DNA from: Siphonodentalium dalli
Taxonomy: Eukaryota; Mollusca; Scaphopoda; Gadilida; Siphonodentaliidae
Assembly (NCBI GenBank): GCA_032622095.1
Contig: CP136063.1
Coordinates: 177,237,956-177,301,955 of the forward strand
DNA length: 64,000 nucleotides
Reading direction: 5' to 3'
The notes below the pieces were generated by a model that worked only from the letters and a program-made list of their open reading frames with translations, was not told the origin of the DNA and searched no databases. Below, piece after piece: positions 23,877 to 35,532 of this stretch; the stretch's first letter is position 1; each line of letters begins with the position of its first letter. Position numbers and translations under genes: made by a program.

Positions 23877-23989
23877 TGTATCTCATAAATATGAGAGTTG
23901 AGAAGATATAATTGTTCAAGTGACTTAATTCGGTCACCATTTGTCGAGTTTGTAAAAAACTCCAAGAACGAATAATAGAGATGACTATA

Positions 23990-25965
23990 TATTACGTTGG
24001 TGGATATCGGCGACTAAACCATTCTTATCAATGCTAGTGCCCCTGTTGTATCTGCCCCTGGCCCAAACGGCACCAAATGTGGTATCTTTCAACCCACATG
24101 ATTTGATTGCATTGGAGAAGAACGTGTATGAATTAGGTGCAAATTAGTGATATTGTATTTGTATCAGCTTTGGCACCCCTCTACTCCCCCATTCATGACT
24201 CGAACGGCACCACTTTTGACATCTTTAAAGTTTTCAATCTATGTCAATTAGATTCCTGATATCATGGAGATGATTATCTTATTAAATTTAGTGTCCGCGC
24301 CTCTCACCAAAACGGCACCAATTTGGCGTCTTTAAATCACACAGTTGCTTGTATAGTGGAGAAGAATATGTGGAAATCGGCAGTAAAAATATATTTATTT
24401 TTTTTTATCAATTTTGGTGCCCCCTCTGTGCACCCCTGACTTGAACGGCGCCATATCATGGAGATGATTATGTATAAGTTTGGAAATTGGCGACAAAAAA
24501 TATCTAATTTTTGTTGCCTTCCCCCTTTTGACCACTTTTTCATCTAGATGGTCCACCGTGAAGTTATATAGAACACAGACAGACATTTGCAAATATAGGC
24601 ACCAAATGTGGTGAATTTAACCGACACGATTTGATTCCTTGTATCATTGGAGAAGAACGTGTACGAATTTGGTGGAAATAATCATTTTTGTCAGTTTAAC
24701 CCCACAATTAGAATCATTATGAAGTTGACTATATATAAAATTGTTGGAAATCGGCGACTAAACAAATTTGTATCAAATTTATAGCCTCCATCTCTCATCC
24801 AAAGGCACCAATTTGACATATTTAAACCACAAGATGAGATTCCTAGAATCACGGAGAAGAATATTTATCAATGTGGTAGAATTAGGCGCTAAAAATACTT
24901 TTTATCAATTTTGGTGTCCCTCTCCCCCTTCATGCACCATTGACTCAAACATCCCCACTATTGACATCTTTAAACCACACAATTAGACTCCTGATATCAT
25001 GGAGATGATTGTGTATAAGTTTGGTGGTAATCAGCGATTAAACAAGTTTTTTGTTATCAAATTTAGTGCCCCCAATCTCTCACCCAAATGGCACCAATTG
25101 GGCACCTTCATGCACCATTGACTCAAACAGCCCCACTATTGACATCTTTAAACCACACAATTAGACTCCTGATATCATGGAGATGATTGTGTATGTTTGG
25201 TGGTAAACGGCGACTAAACAATTTTTTTTATCAAATTTAGTGCCCCCAATCTCGAACCCAAATGGCACCAATTGGGCACCTTCATGCACCATTGACTCAA
25301 ACAGCCCCACTATTGACATCTTTAAACCACACAATTAGACTCCTGATATCATGGAGATGATTGTGTATGTTTGGTGGTAAACGGCGACTAAACAATTTTT
25401 TTTCTTCAAATTTAGTGCCCCCAATCTCTCACCCAAATGGCACCAATTGGGCATCTTTAAATCACACGATTAGATTCCTCGTAGCATGAAGAACATGAAT
25501 CAAATTGGTGGAAATCTGAGCTAAAAATATTTTTATCAATTGTGGTGCCCCTCTCCCCTTAAGTGCACCCCTGACTCGAATGATGCCACTGTTGACATAA
25601 TTTAACCACACCATTAGATTCCTCATATCAAGAAGATGATATGTATACCTTTGGTGGTATTTGGCAACTAAACAAATTCTTATCAAATTTCGTGCCCTCC
25701 CATCACTCGTTCAAACAGCACCAATTTGGCATTGTTAATTGGCACGATTAGATTCCATGTATCATGGACAACAATGTGTATTAATAAATTTGGTTGAAAT
25801 CAGTACTAAAATAATTTTATCAATTTCAGTTCCCCTCTCCCCTTCCATGCACCCCTGACTCGAACGGCACCACTTTTGACATATTTAAACGACACCATTA
25901 GATTCCTCATACCATGAAGATTATTAATTATAAGTTTGGTGGAAACCATTTTTGCTGGTACCCCA
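23990..25965. repeat. Satellite-like array of about 175-180 bp units downstream of LRRC28
   Basis: Recurring blocks are TTTAAACCACACAATTAGA, CTCCTGATATCATGGAGATG and GTGCCCCCAATCTC. Three almost identical units lie at about 24960-25440; units on both sides are more divergent. About ten to eleven units in total. Confidence 0.8.
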
Positions 25966-25989
25966 AGCTTTCTGACTATTGGAAATTAA

Positions 25990-26370
25990 CAACTAGAGGT
26001 GTGACTGTCCCAATGGGAGTAAGGATACCCTCCACGTTTTTAAAACACTAAGATGTTTCACATGTCAGGAAACATTTAGTTAAAATAATAAAATAACAGA
26101 TTCCCATTGCAGGTGCACAACTCTAACCCCTAACCCTAATTCTAAACCTATTGACCGAAAAATGTAGGAATAAAAGCTCGGACAAAATTATACATGTCGA
26201 AAAAAGGAAATAACTCCACCAAAAAAAAAAGTCGGACAAATGTTATAATCGCAGGTGCACAGGTTTCCATGGTACTAAATATCTGTGCCAAGTTTAAAAA
26301 ACATTGATCTAAAAATGTAGGAATAAAAGCTCGGACAAAATTATGCATGTTGCGAGATAATTACCAACCA
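25990..26370 (+). repeat. Truncated copy of the AACTAGAGGTGTGACTGT element
   Basis: It matches 49445-49660 from its first base, then ends abruptly near 26360. It is the opposite orientation of 8445-9208. Confidence 0.75.
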
Positions 26371-26445
26371 AGGTTTGAAAATTTCCAACTGAGGGTAATT
26401 TCAGGCCTAACTTGACCAAAAGTAGAAAAATGATATTTAAAAAAA

Positions 26446-26728
26446 TATAATATATATTTCCTTAAAAAAAGCCTGAACTATATGGATATATGTCCTGCGT
26501 TTGTAAACCATAGTAGAAAGGGGTTAACTTTTTGGTCGCCTACCATTGGCTTGCTCGGAATCAGTCACGCATGCGCAGTCCCAATATAACTCACTTACAG
26601 ATTGAATTCGTCAGTTTATTTTCAACTCAATCAGAAGATTGGCGAGTTGCGGGGTTGGGAATGGCACCGCCATGGGAGGGCCCTATGATAGTTCAGTGTT
26701 CAGGCTTTCTTTAAGGAAATATATATTA
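26446..26728. mobile_element. MITE of about 280 bp with ATATATTTCCTTAAA ends
   Basis: The outer arms are ATATATATTTCCTTAAA plus AAAGCCTGAAC at the left and their inverse at the right. Positions 26474-26623 are identical, in inverse, to 33572-33721. Confidence 0.65.
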
Positions 26729-27362
26729 TACTAGCCGATGAGCCCGACGTTGTCCGGCTATTCAAAAACCAAATTTCAAGTCGATAGCTCCACCCGTTTC
26801 CGAGATCTGGTCTGCGCATGCGCGAAGCTGGCGTCGCACGGGCTCGGCGACCCGATAAAATTCGTATCCGGGGCAAGATACATTCACATAGCAAATTTCA
26901 AGTCGATAGCTCCACCCGTTTCCGAGATCTCGTCTGCGCATGCGCGAAGCTGGCGTCGCACGGGCTCGGTGACCCGATAAAATTCTTATCCGGGGCAAGA
27001 TACATTCACATACCAAATTTCAAGTCGATAGCTCCACCCGTTTCCGAGATCTCGTCTGCGCATGCGCGAAGCTGACGTCGCACGGGCTCGGTGACCCGAT
27101 AAAATTCGTATCCGGGGCAAGATACATTCACATACCAAATTTCAAGTCGATAGCTCCACCCGTTTCCGAGATCTCGTCTGCGCATGCGCGAAGTGGGCGC
27201 CGCACGGGCTCGCCAATACGACAACGTTCACCGCCTGGTCAAACTACACTCACGTACCAAGTTTTGTCCCGATCGGTCGAGAATCGTAGATTTGTATTAA
27301 TGACAGACAGACAGACAAACAAACAAACAGAGGTCTTCAAAATATATATGAGATTTTTTTAA
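26728..27362 (+). repeat. Tandem-repeat element, four units of 122 bp
   Basis: It starts TAGCCGATGAGCCCGACGTT. Units begin near 26771, 26893, 27015 and 27137 and carry AAATTTCAAGTCGATAGCTC, CGTTTCCGAGATCT and TGCGCATGCGCGAAG. It ends in GACAGACAGACAGACAAAC and GAGGTCTTCAAAATATATAT. An inverted copy stands at 28595-29097. Open frames here are repeat by-products. Confidence 0.85.
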
Positions 27363-27533
27363 ATATCATATTTCCGCCAAAGGAAGCCTTTCACACTGAA
27401 CTATATGGATTAGAATGCAAGCCCAGGAGGAGGCACGAGCAATAAAGTTAATAGCCAAATTTTTGAGGGAATGCACTCTTCTAAAACAGATTGTGAATCT
27501 GTTATGATTAGTTACGTGAAATAACTCATATAA

Positions 27534-27770
27534 TTAGAGTGCTATATTGCTCAAACATGTACCTCCCCTCTTGTTTTTGGAAGCAACATCCCAGGTGGTG
27601 CCATTCAATTCAGAATTGCGAGCGAACCGAGCAATTCTCTTTTCTTCATCCGTCAGTTCTAAGAGTCCAGCCGATTTGAGATGCGAGGAGACTAACTCCC
27701 TCTCTGCCTTAGCGACATAACGACCTGCACTGGAGGAGGCCCACTCCGAAGATGGCAAGACAACCAACAT
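27534..27770 (-). other. Unrecognised 78-codon open frame inside the composite element
   Basis: The predicted product is polar and mildly basic (AERELVSSHLKSAGLLEL, TDEEKRIARFARNSEL). It lies in a GC-richer island (27420-28270) unlike the surrounding AT-rich DNA. It resembles no family I recognise and may be part of a transposon protein. Neighbouring minus-strand frames (28049-28288) are similar in composition but not joined in frame. Confidence 0.25.
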
Positions 27771-28334
27771 TAAGAGTTAACTAACTGCTGTTCGCCAATG
27801 CAAATGGCAGATAACCTGATGCCCAATCTGTGGCACAGGGATCAAATGGAGAGCCCATTAGCCCAAATGGGTTAGACAACTATAAGCGAGTCAAGCCATC
27901 GGATCAGAGGGAGCCCCCACCATCGCATGCTGCAGGTGGTCATGCCCAAGCTAATATCCTGGCCAAGCTGGAGGGTGGGGAGAGGTCATTTTTCTCCGTG
28001 TGGCAGGCAAGGCCGCTTTTTGTCGTTAGGGGGACGCGGCGCTTTACCTCATGGGTACGGCCCCTGCCCTACGCTTAAGCTGCCGGAGGCCCATCTGCGG
28101 TGTCGATTTGTAGGCACGCGATTTGGCAGCTTTAGCGCCCAGAACCACTGGCGTTTGGTGGGGGACAAATGTCCTGGAGGTCCCAAGTACCCCGTCTTCT
28201 CCACCAGACGTTTCCCCACAGAACGATTGTACTGCCGAGGCGTAATCGGAGGAGCGTGAACTGGTCCTGCCCTTAGAACAGTTATCACACGTTCACATGT
28301 CTCTGAGGTACCTATGTATCACAATATACACATT

Positions 28335-29290
28335 GCGTATATATATATAAAATGATATAATATATATATCCGGGGGATATATATATTAAGTTTTCCTCAT
28401 GAGACCATGTCAGAAGGCCCTACCAAAGCTGCGCCCATCAATCCAATGGTCGGAGCCAGATCACAGCTCCCTGTCATGATCCAACGTATCACTAAATATA
28501 GATATATAACCCCACAGAGAACATGTCGCATGTCTCTGAGGTACCTATGTATCACAAGATATCATTTCAGAAACCAGGTGATACTAATCTTTCGCATATA
28601 TCTCATATATATTTTGAAGACCTCTGTCTGTCTGTTTGTCTGTTTGTTATTTATACAAATCTACGATTCTCGACCGATTGGGACGAAACTTGGTACGTGT
28701 GTATAGTTTGACCAGGCGGTGGACGTTGTCGTATTGGCGAGCCCATGCGGCGCCCGCTTCGCGCATGCGCAGACGAGATCTCGGAAACGGGTGGAGCTAT
28801 CGACTTGAAATTTGGTATGTGAATGTATCTTGCCCCGGATACGAATTTTATCGGGTCGCCGAGCCCGTGCGACGCCAGCTTTGCGCATGCGCAGACGAGA
28901 TCTCGGAAACGGGTGGAGCTATCGACTTGAAATTTGGTATGTGAATGTATCTTGCCCCGCATACGAATTTTATCGGGTCGCCGAGCCCGTGCGATGCCAG
29001 TTCGCGCATGCGCAGACCAGATCTCGGTAACGGGTAGAGCTATCGACTTGAAATTTGTTTTTTGAATAGCCCGGACAACGTCGGGCTCATCGGCTAGTAG
29101 ATATATAAAATGATATAATAGATATATCATGGTGATATATAAGTCATCATGAGATCATGTCATAAGACCCTACCAAAGCTGCGCCCAACAATCCAATGGT
29201 CGGAGCCAGAGCAGAGATCCCTGGCACAATCAAATGTATCATTAAAGATATATATATAGCCCCTCAGAGAACATGATTAACAGCCATGAG
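28335..29290. repeat. Pair of about 190-bp direct repeats flanking an inserted array
   Basis: The block around ACCAAAGCTGCGCCCATCAA (28340-28530) returns at 29098-29290 with CAATGGTCGGAGCCAGA in both. The inverted 122-bp array lies between them. Confidence 0.65.
28595..29097 (-). repeat. Inverted copy of the 122-bp tandem-repeat element
   Basis: It begins with ATTTTGAAGACCTCTGTCTG and ends AACGTCGGGCTCATCGGCTA, the mirror of 26728-27362. It has about three units. The two copies could pair into a stem of several hundred bases. Confidence 0.82.
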
Positions 29291-29938
29291 CATCGGGAGC
29301 GCATGGCCGAACACCACAGGTGACCAGAGCATCCAATGAGAAAGCAAACCGCTACTCTCAGGTGCCAAATAATAATGTCGGTACGATTATTAATTTTGGA
29401 GAAATTTCCCAACGATCACCATCCTTTGGAATGGAGATAGACAGCAAAATGTGCAATTACAAGTATTATGTTCAGCCTAAATCCACACACATTACTATTA
29501 TTAGGCCATCACGACCACTAGGCATCTGAGAGCAGTCCACATTCCCAGCGGAATACCCACCGCGATCCGATTCTAAGAAATGAAGGTGCGCCTTCTACAA
29601 CCGAAATCAGTTCAAATGATGTACATGCAATGTAGTCAGATGATAAACACAGGTAAATTTTCACGGTCACCATACAGAATATTCAGGTCTGAGCCTCTGC
29701 CCCCCCCCAAACATGCAGCAGAACGACCTAGATGTGTGATAGGTCGGTTAGTGTGAAGCATGCAGCAAACTAGGGGAAGACCCGCTCTAAAAATGGCTCC
29801 CCTAGGAAGGAAACGAATGAAATTATCATCCTCCTAGTAAAGGATACACATCCCTTTTATAATGTTGTTTTATTTTAATTTGAAGAGCCAAGATAGAGAG
29901 GAACTCCCCCCACCTAAGTGGTCCTGCTTAAGGCATGT

Positions 29939-30240
29939 TTAAGGAAGAGAGGACAAATCCAGCATAGACCGAAATGCGCAGAGTTGGCAGCATGGTTTCA
30001 GGCCCTTACGATCGGGCATCTGGTGCCATGGGGATGGGATCCACTCGTACGGGGTGGTCCCCTGCCTGCGTCTTAGGAAAGGTCGGTAATGCTGGTCAAT
30101 GAGCTTCCTCGAAAGCTTAGCTGGACAGCGCAAACGTCTTTGCCTGTTTTATTGTCTATGTGCCAGATAATCAAATTGATATGGGCAATAGAAGTATGAA
30201 GAGCCATGCGGATGGACTCTTGTCGGAAAGGCTATTGGCA
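29939..30240 (-). pseudogene. Possible remnant of a transposase C-terminus
   Basis: Minus-strand frames give KLIDQHYRPFLRRRQ, then HQMPDRKGLKPCCQLCAF, preceded in another frame by an INLIIWHIDN helix-like stretch. The order helix, His-x-Met-Pro, Cys-Cys-x2-Cys is reminiscent of the cysteine-rich end of piggyBac-type transposases. The resemblance is weak and the frame is broken, so this is only a suggestion. Confidence 0.2.
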
Positions 30241-30249
30241 GTGGTCGTG

Positions 30250-31080
30250 GGACACGTGACAATATAAATGCTTTCCATGTAAATATGCTTCATTCGTGTG
30301 TGAAGTCTTTCGCCATATCAACTGTATGAAAGGTCGGGACACGTATATATTTGAAAATTCATTGAGACTCCAGCTAGTCCATGAATACCCTCAAAACACC
30401 TACCATGCCCTTTATGAACAATGCATGCTGTATTGGATGTACAGCCTGTTCTTGTACCAAGCTCACATTTGATATGGTTACTTGCCATAAATAATGTCTC
30501 CCCCCACCTTCCTCGTCTTGGAATACCACTGCTATTATATCGTTATTCATTGGGGAACGTCATCCAGGCCACAGTCGCCAGTTATTGACAGTGGGCCAGT
30601 TAACTGGAGGGGTCAAGTCACCACGATTCTAAATACCTGTCAGGCAGGAATCATTCTCATAATTGAATCAAGAAGGGGAAAGTTTTTTAATCCAAATTAT
30701 CTTCAAATATATTTGTAGATAGTGAAACCATGATTAAACACCGTCAGAGTGACGATAAGCTTCTTCCCTTACTCTAGAGAATGCAAACCGGAGCACCCAT
30801 GATTTGTAATTTTCCCAATTAGAGCCATATCCCGAATTGTAGCAACCCAACCCCCACCGCTTCTTTTCGGTAAATCTGAACAGGAAGGATAGCAATTATG
30901 TTTGTATTCCGGAAGGAGACACCATTTAGTCGAGAAACAACCCAGCAATTTTGAAAGGATGGGTTAATTTTGGATACAATTCAGAATAATAACTAAAATC
31001 TGGAATTGAGACAATAGTGAAACTGTCATCACGACTAATTTTAGTGTCATGCTTGCAATCATTAAATGCTAGCAGTTCAA
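30250..31080. other. Unassigned sequence in the composite block
   Basis: No gene, RNA or repeat family was recognised here. Confidence 0.4.
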
Positions 31081-33130
31081 AATTCGACAGTGAAGTTGAA
31101 GCACTGTACGAGAATCGAATCATGTACCGGGTACTCAACAGAATTCTGACTCTTGTCAGATATCAATCCCTGTCTGAAATTAATGACACTAACGAATCTT
31201 AGTACCACGACAGTCGTTATTTTTGTCCCCCGACGTTTCCGTCGGAGGACTATAGAAATGACCCTCGTCCGTCCGTGCGTCCGTCCGTCCGAGATTGGGT
31301 ACCTTCATGGTGTAATCAACTCCTCCTACAGTTTTAAACGTAGAGATTTGAAACTCTTGGATATTGTTCCTAACATGTTGGTGATTTGCAACATCTATAA
31401 AGCTAATCAAAAATATAATTTTTTCCATATTTTTGGGGGGGTTTTCGACTTAGAAAATTTGGAACATTTTTGCCTTTTGGATGAGATTGGGTACCTTCAT
31501 GGTGTAATCAACTCCTCCTACAGTTTTAAATGTAGAGATTTGAAACTCTGGGATATTGTTCCTAACATGTTGGTGATTTGCAACATCTATAAAGCTAATC
31601 AAAAATATAATTTTTTCCATATTTTTGGGGGGGTTTTCGACTTAGAAAATTTGGAACATTTTTGCCTTTTGGATGAGATTGGGTACCTTCATGGTGTAAT
31701 CAACTCCTCCTACAGTTTTAAATGTAGAGATTTGAAACTCTGGGATATTGTTCCTAACATGTTGGTGATTTGCAACATCTATATAGCTAATCAAAAATAT
31801 AATGTTTTCCATATTTTTGGGGGGGTTTTCGACTTAGAAAATTTGGAACATTTTTGCCTTTTGGATGAGATTGGGTACCTTCATGGTGTAATCAACTCCT
31901 CCTACAGTTTTAAATGTAGAGATTTGAAACTCTGGGATATTGTTCCTAACATGTTGGTGATTTGCAACATCTATATAGCTAATAAAAAATATCATTTTTT
32001 CCATATTTTTGGGGGGTTTTCGACTTAGAAAATTTGGAACATTTTTACCTTTTGGATGAGATTGGGTACCTTCATGGTGTAATCAACTCCTCCTACAGTT
32101 TTAAATGTAGAGATTTGAAACTCTGGGATATTGTTCCTAACATGTTGGTGATTTGCAACATCTATATAGCTAATACAAAAATATCATTTTTTTCGCGTTT
32201 GCATGCGTTTGTTCATCGGGTTGTTTTGTCCAAGAAATTTTGCGGTGGTTTGCAACATCTATATACTGTATAACATTGTTGCAAATAGTATCCTTCTAAC
32301 AAATCCAATCATGAAGTTTACCACTCGAGTCGGGGGACATGTGGTCTGCGACCTTTTATTCTGATATTGATAAACTGTAGTCAACTGCAAGCGTCGACAA
32401 ACACATCTAGATCATAGGAGACATGTGTGACAGTATTGAAACAGAAAACACAAAGTATTTTGTGAAAGCATGTTGTTTTGATGAGTTCTAGTGACTCCAG
32501 TAGTGTTCTTTAACATGCACACACCTAGGTGTGTACATGGGTCAGCCATTAAGTTTGAATTGTCCACACCCGATCGCACAGCGTAGTGCACCCACGACAA
32601 CATACCTGAACAAGTGTTGTAATGGGGAAAGTCGGCATTTGCATTCGGATTTTATTTAGTAATCTCGAATGGGACTTTTTAGCCTGACAAACTTGGTATC
32701 GGACCGAGTTCTGATTTTCAGAATACCCTGACCAGGGTGCGATCCCCGGTCCGCTAGCACATGGCTGAGATTGTTACATTGAAGTTGATGCTCCGTTACG
32801 AGAATCAAACCATGAACAGAATTATAACACTTGTCAAATATCAATCTCTGTCAATTTATCAAAGTAATAATGACACTACTGTTAGTCTTCCCTCTACTGG
32901 AAATAATTAATAACAAACACCCAGTTATGTCTGGAAACCAGCCACGACGAGCAACTCTACTGTTATTCTTAGGTACCTGTTTTTACATTGATAAACCAAG
33001 ATGTAATCAACTTTAAGTTCAAATGTGACCAACACATCTGGATCAGTTGTATTGAACCATAAAACAACAAAGTATTATGTGAAAGAATGTTGTTCATAAC
33101 ATTATGATCAGTAGCGATGGTAATTATTGC
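31080..33130. repeat. Duplicated flanks: 31080-31220 plus 32345-32490 versus 32776-33120
   Basis: TACGAGAATCGAATCATG and TCAGATATCAATCCCTGTCT at the left, and CAAAGTATTTTGTGAAAGCA at the right of the 192-bp array, have counterparts in the same order at 32796-33090. The second copy has no array between them. Confidence 0.6.
31225..32340 (+). repeat. Tandem-repeat element, five units of 192 bp, bounded by GTCCCCCGAC / GTCGGGGGAC
   Basis: Units start at about 31291, 31483, 31675, 31867 and 32058 with GAGATTGGGTACCTTCATGG. They are nearly identical. The element opens with GTCCCCCGACG, then CGTCCGTCCG runs, and closes with the inverse GTCGGGGGAC. Because 192 is a multiple of three, a 291-codon frame (31153-32028) repeats a 64-residue unit. 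The two exact framing hairpin halves and repeat conservation at all codon positions argue for a mobile repeat. Confidence 0.82.
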
Positions 33131-33571
33131 TAAATGGTAGCGATGGTAATTATTGCTAAATAAATGTCCACGCGTTAATAAATTCCCACGAAATTAGGAG
33201 ACTTCCGGTCGCGAATCACGTGGCATTTTTTATATCTGACAAATTCTATCATACCTTATAGGTGCTATAATAAATACATAGATGTATTGCTCACAATAAT
33301 CTATGCGCCTCGTAAGGCCTTGAAATGGCGGCTGATTATGGCGAAATGTCGATTTTCATATTCGATAAATTTTAAGTCCGCCGCCTGTTCGAAAACACGG
33401 ACAATTGTATGTTTGAAGCGAAACGGTCCGTGAATTCGAAACAATAATTCTAAAAACGAATGCGTAGGCGACCAGTAATTATTGTATTGATAAATTGAAT
33501 TTGTTGTCTAGTTGTCAAACGACAAATTTCGGAACAATACTCCCTTTAGACTTCCGTTCGGTTTCGTAGCA

Positions 33572-33753
33572 GAAAATAAACTGACGAATTCAATCTGTAA
33601 GTGAGTTATATTGGGACTGCGCATGCGTGACTGATTCCGAGCAAGCCAATGGTAGGCGACCAAAAAGTTAACCCCTTTCTACTATGGTTTACAAACGCAG
33701 GACATATATCCATATAGTTCAGTGTGAAAGGCTTCCTTTGGCGGAAATATATG
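33572..33753. repeat. Inverted copy of 26474-26623 plus 43-bp terminal repeat
   Basis: 150 bp are identical in inverse to 26474-26623 by direct reading, and the outermost 43 bp match 27366-27408. Confidence 0.8.
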
Positions 33754-33951
33754 CTACTGTTGGTCTAAAAACAACAAATTCCCCACTAATTATTGGTTGG
33801 AATATCAAGCAATAAGAACAAATATAATTTATTAACAGAACAAATAGATATGCTGACATCAGCAGAACTAATCTATAAATATTTTATTGGCTTAAAATCT
33901 AACAAAATCAGTGGACGGAATGTTCTTTAAATGCATTTGACTTACATGAGT

Positions 33952-34366
33952 CCATGCCTCAAAATATGGTGCTGGACATTTGCAGAATGAGGTCTCCAGA
34001 GGGTGAATTTTGTGATGCTACCCCGCGCAGCGGACAAGCATCACTAAATTCACCCTCTGGAGACATCATTCTGCTTAGGCCTCATCTTCTCTGGAAAGTA
34101 TCTTTATTATCAATGTTTTTTAGTTTCTTTAGAAAGTTTCTTTTTTAGTTTTGTTTCTCTATATCCCGAAATTGGCAGATGACATAATTGAGGTGGCCAT
34201 CTTCAACATCTGGGAACTCAAAATCTGAGTAAAATCATAGCAGATGAGGCCATGCAGAGGATGAATTTGGTGATGCTGGCCAGCTGTATGGGGTAGCGTC
34301 ATTAAATTCACCCTCTGTGGACCTCATTCTGCAAATGTCCGACACCATATTTTGAGGCCTGGATAA
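33952..34366. mobile_element. hAT-type palindromic-end MITE
   Basis: The left end is CATGCCTCAAAATATGGTGC and the right end CACCATATTTTGAGGCCTG. Flanking 8-mers CATGAGTC and GATAAGTC agree at six of eight positions, as an old target duplication would. The right palindrome has a deletion in one arm. Confidence 0.8.
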
Positions 34367-34369
34367 GTC

Positions 34370-35090
34370 ATATGAAATGTGCTGGCTATTACACCTCAGA
34401 AAAGCAGTATGAATTTGATAGTGGACATTTTTAGATAACTTCAAACTTGGGTTCATATAATTCTTGGAGCAAATGCACCTTGTGATATATCTCCGGGAAC
34501 ACTCAACTTTTGCTAATAAGTCAAATTACTGGGTGACTTCATAGAAAACAAACTGCAAACTACACGCGGCTGCGCTGTCATGCTATCCACTTGAATTGCT
34601 AACATGATCAAGGTCCACATAATTCACGCAGCGACATGAGTGAAAGGGAACTTCGCATACTTGTTCTATGAGAGACATATTTTATGATATCAAAATTATT
34701 ATCCATTGGGCAAAAGCGGTCACATGATAATCCGGGAAAAAGTCACATTCGACTCCCGAAAGTTTGTGACGTCAAGGAATCCCGATAAAAATGTCATATT
34801 GGATTCACTTTTTTATCGGGACTCTGACGTCAAGAAGTAACTCTATTGCCAAATGAATCGGTGAAATTGTGATGCGTGCGCGTAATACTCTGGTGGATTT
34901 AGCAGACGTTTCACTTCCGCACTTCCGAGTTTTTTTTTCACTTCCGTGTTTACTGTTCCAAATCATGCATTCTTGATGATCAAATACAGGCTTTTATCAA
35001 GTGCCGACAAATCAAGTGCCGACAAATACCCAAAATAACCACAAAAGTTTTATTCCCAAAATGATGATAAACATACAGATGGATAATAAA
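34370..35090. other. No gene recognised
   Basis: It contains GTGACGTCAAGGAATCCCGA and a partly inverse GGGACTCTGACGTCAAGAAG about 60 bp on, and a 15-bp doublet of CAAGTGCCGACAAAT at 34999-35028. Nothing else was recognised. Confidence 0.4.
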
Positions 35091-35091
35091 A

Positions 35092-35214
35092 ATGTCATTA
35101 TACAATGTTGTGTACAGTATGTGTTTTTCTTGTACTCGTGTCTCATCCAATGACTTTTCACCACAACCTGGACTCATACTAGAAAACACATACTGTACAG
35201 AACATTGTATAATA
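35092..35214. repeat. 123-bp inverted repeat, arms about 40 bp
   Basis: TTATACAATGTTGTGTACAG pairs with CTGTACAGAACATTGTATAA; ACACATACTGTAC and its complement extend the arm. The loop is about 40 bp. Confidence 0.8.
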
Positions 35215-35439
35215 ACTTTATAAAATTGTAATTTAAACTGACCATCTTAAGTTTTGACATGTATGACTATAATTGTATTGAGTCTTTGTGCTTGCAGCAC
35301 ATTTAACGTTTTTGTATTAACTCTGAATTATCTTAAATAGTTTTGACAAACCGCCTGCCGATCATGCGAATCAGCTAAACATCAATAGCTAATAGTGGCC
35401 CAAGTTTGAACGACCTCAATCTAAAACTCACAATTATTA

Positions 35440-35532
35440 GTGTGTGAACATGTAACATCATAGCATCTAATCTTATTGTTGCCAATGGAAACCCATTACA
35501 CCCATGAGTGCTATATACATGTTCACACACCA
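35440..35532. repeat. Short inverted repeat GTGTGTGAACATGTA
   Basis: GTGTGTGAACATGTA at the left pairs exactly with TACATGTTCACACAC at the right across a 60-bp loop. Confidence 0.65.

Larger units (their letters stand above)
27366..33753. mobile_element. Possible 6.4-kb composite element with 43-bp terminal inverted repeats
   Basis: The 43 bp starting ATATTTCCGCCAAAGGAAGC at 27366 reappear exactly in inverse, ending at 33753. The right end continues with 140 bp that instead match the nearby MITE at 26474-26623, so the history is not simple. The interior holds other repeats and no intact transposase. It may be one element or two ends that merely lie near each other. Confidence 0.35.

Noticed and set aside
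26738-29130. Overlapping open frames with repeated FKSIAPPVSEIS
   Set aside because: They come from the 122-bp tandem array in two orientations and occur on several frames at once.
31153-32028. 291-codon open frame as a repeat protein
   Set aside because: It is explained by a 192-bp tandem unit inside a repeat element, with no codon-specific conservation and with the element's CGTCCGTCC run translated at its start.
32725-32765. tRNA B box in GGGGATCGCACCC (minus strand)
   Set aside because: There is no matching A box or stem, and the block is not repeated.
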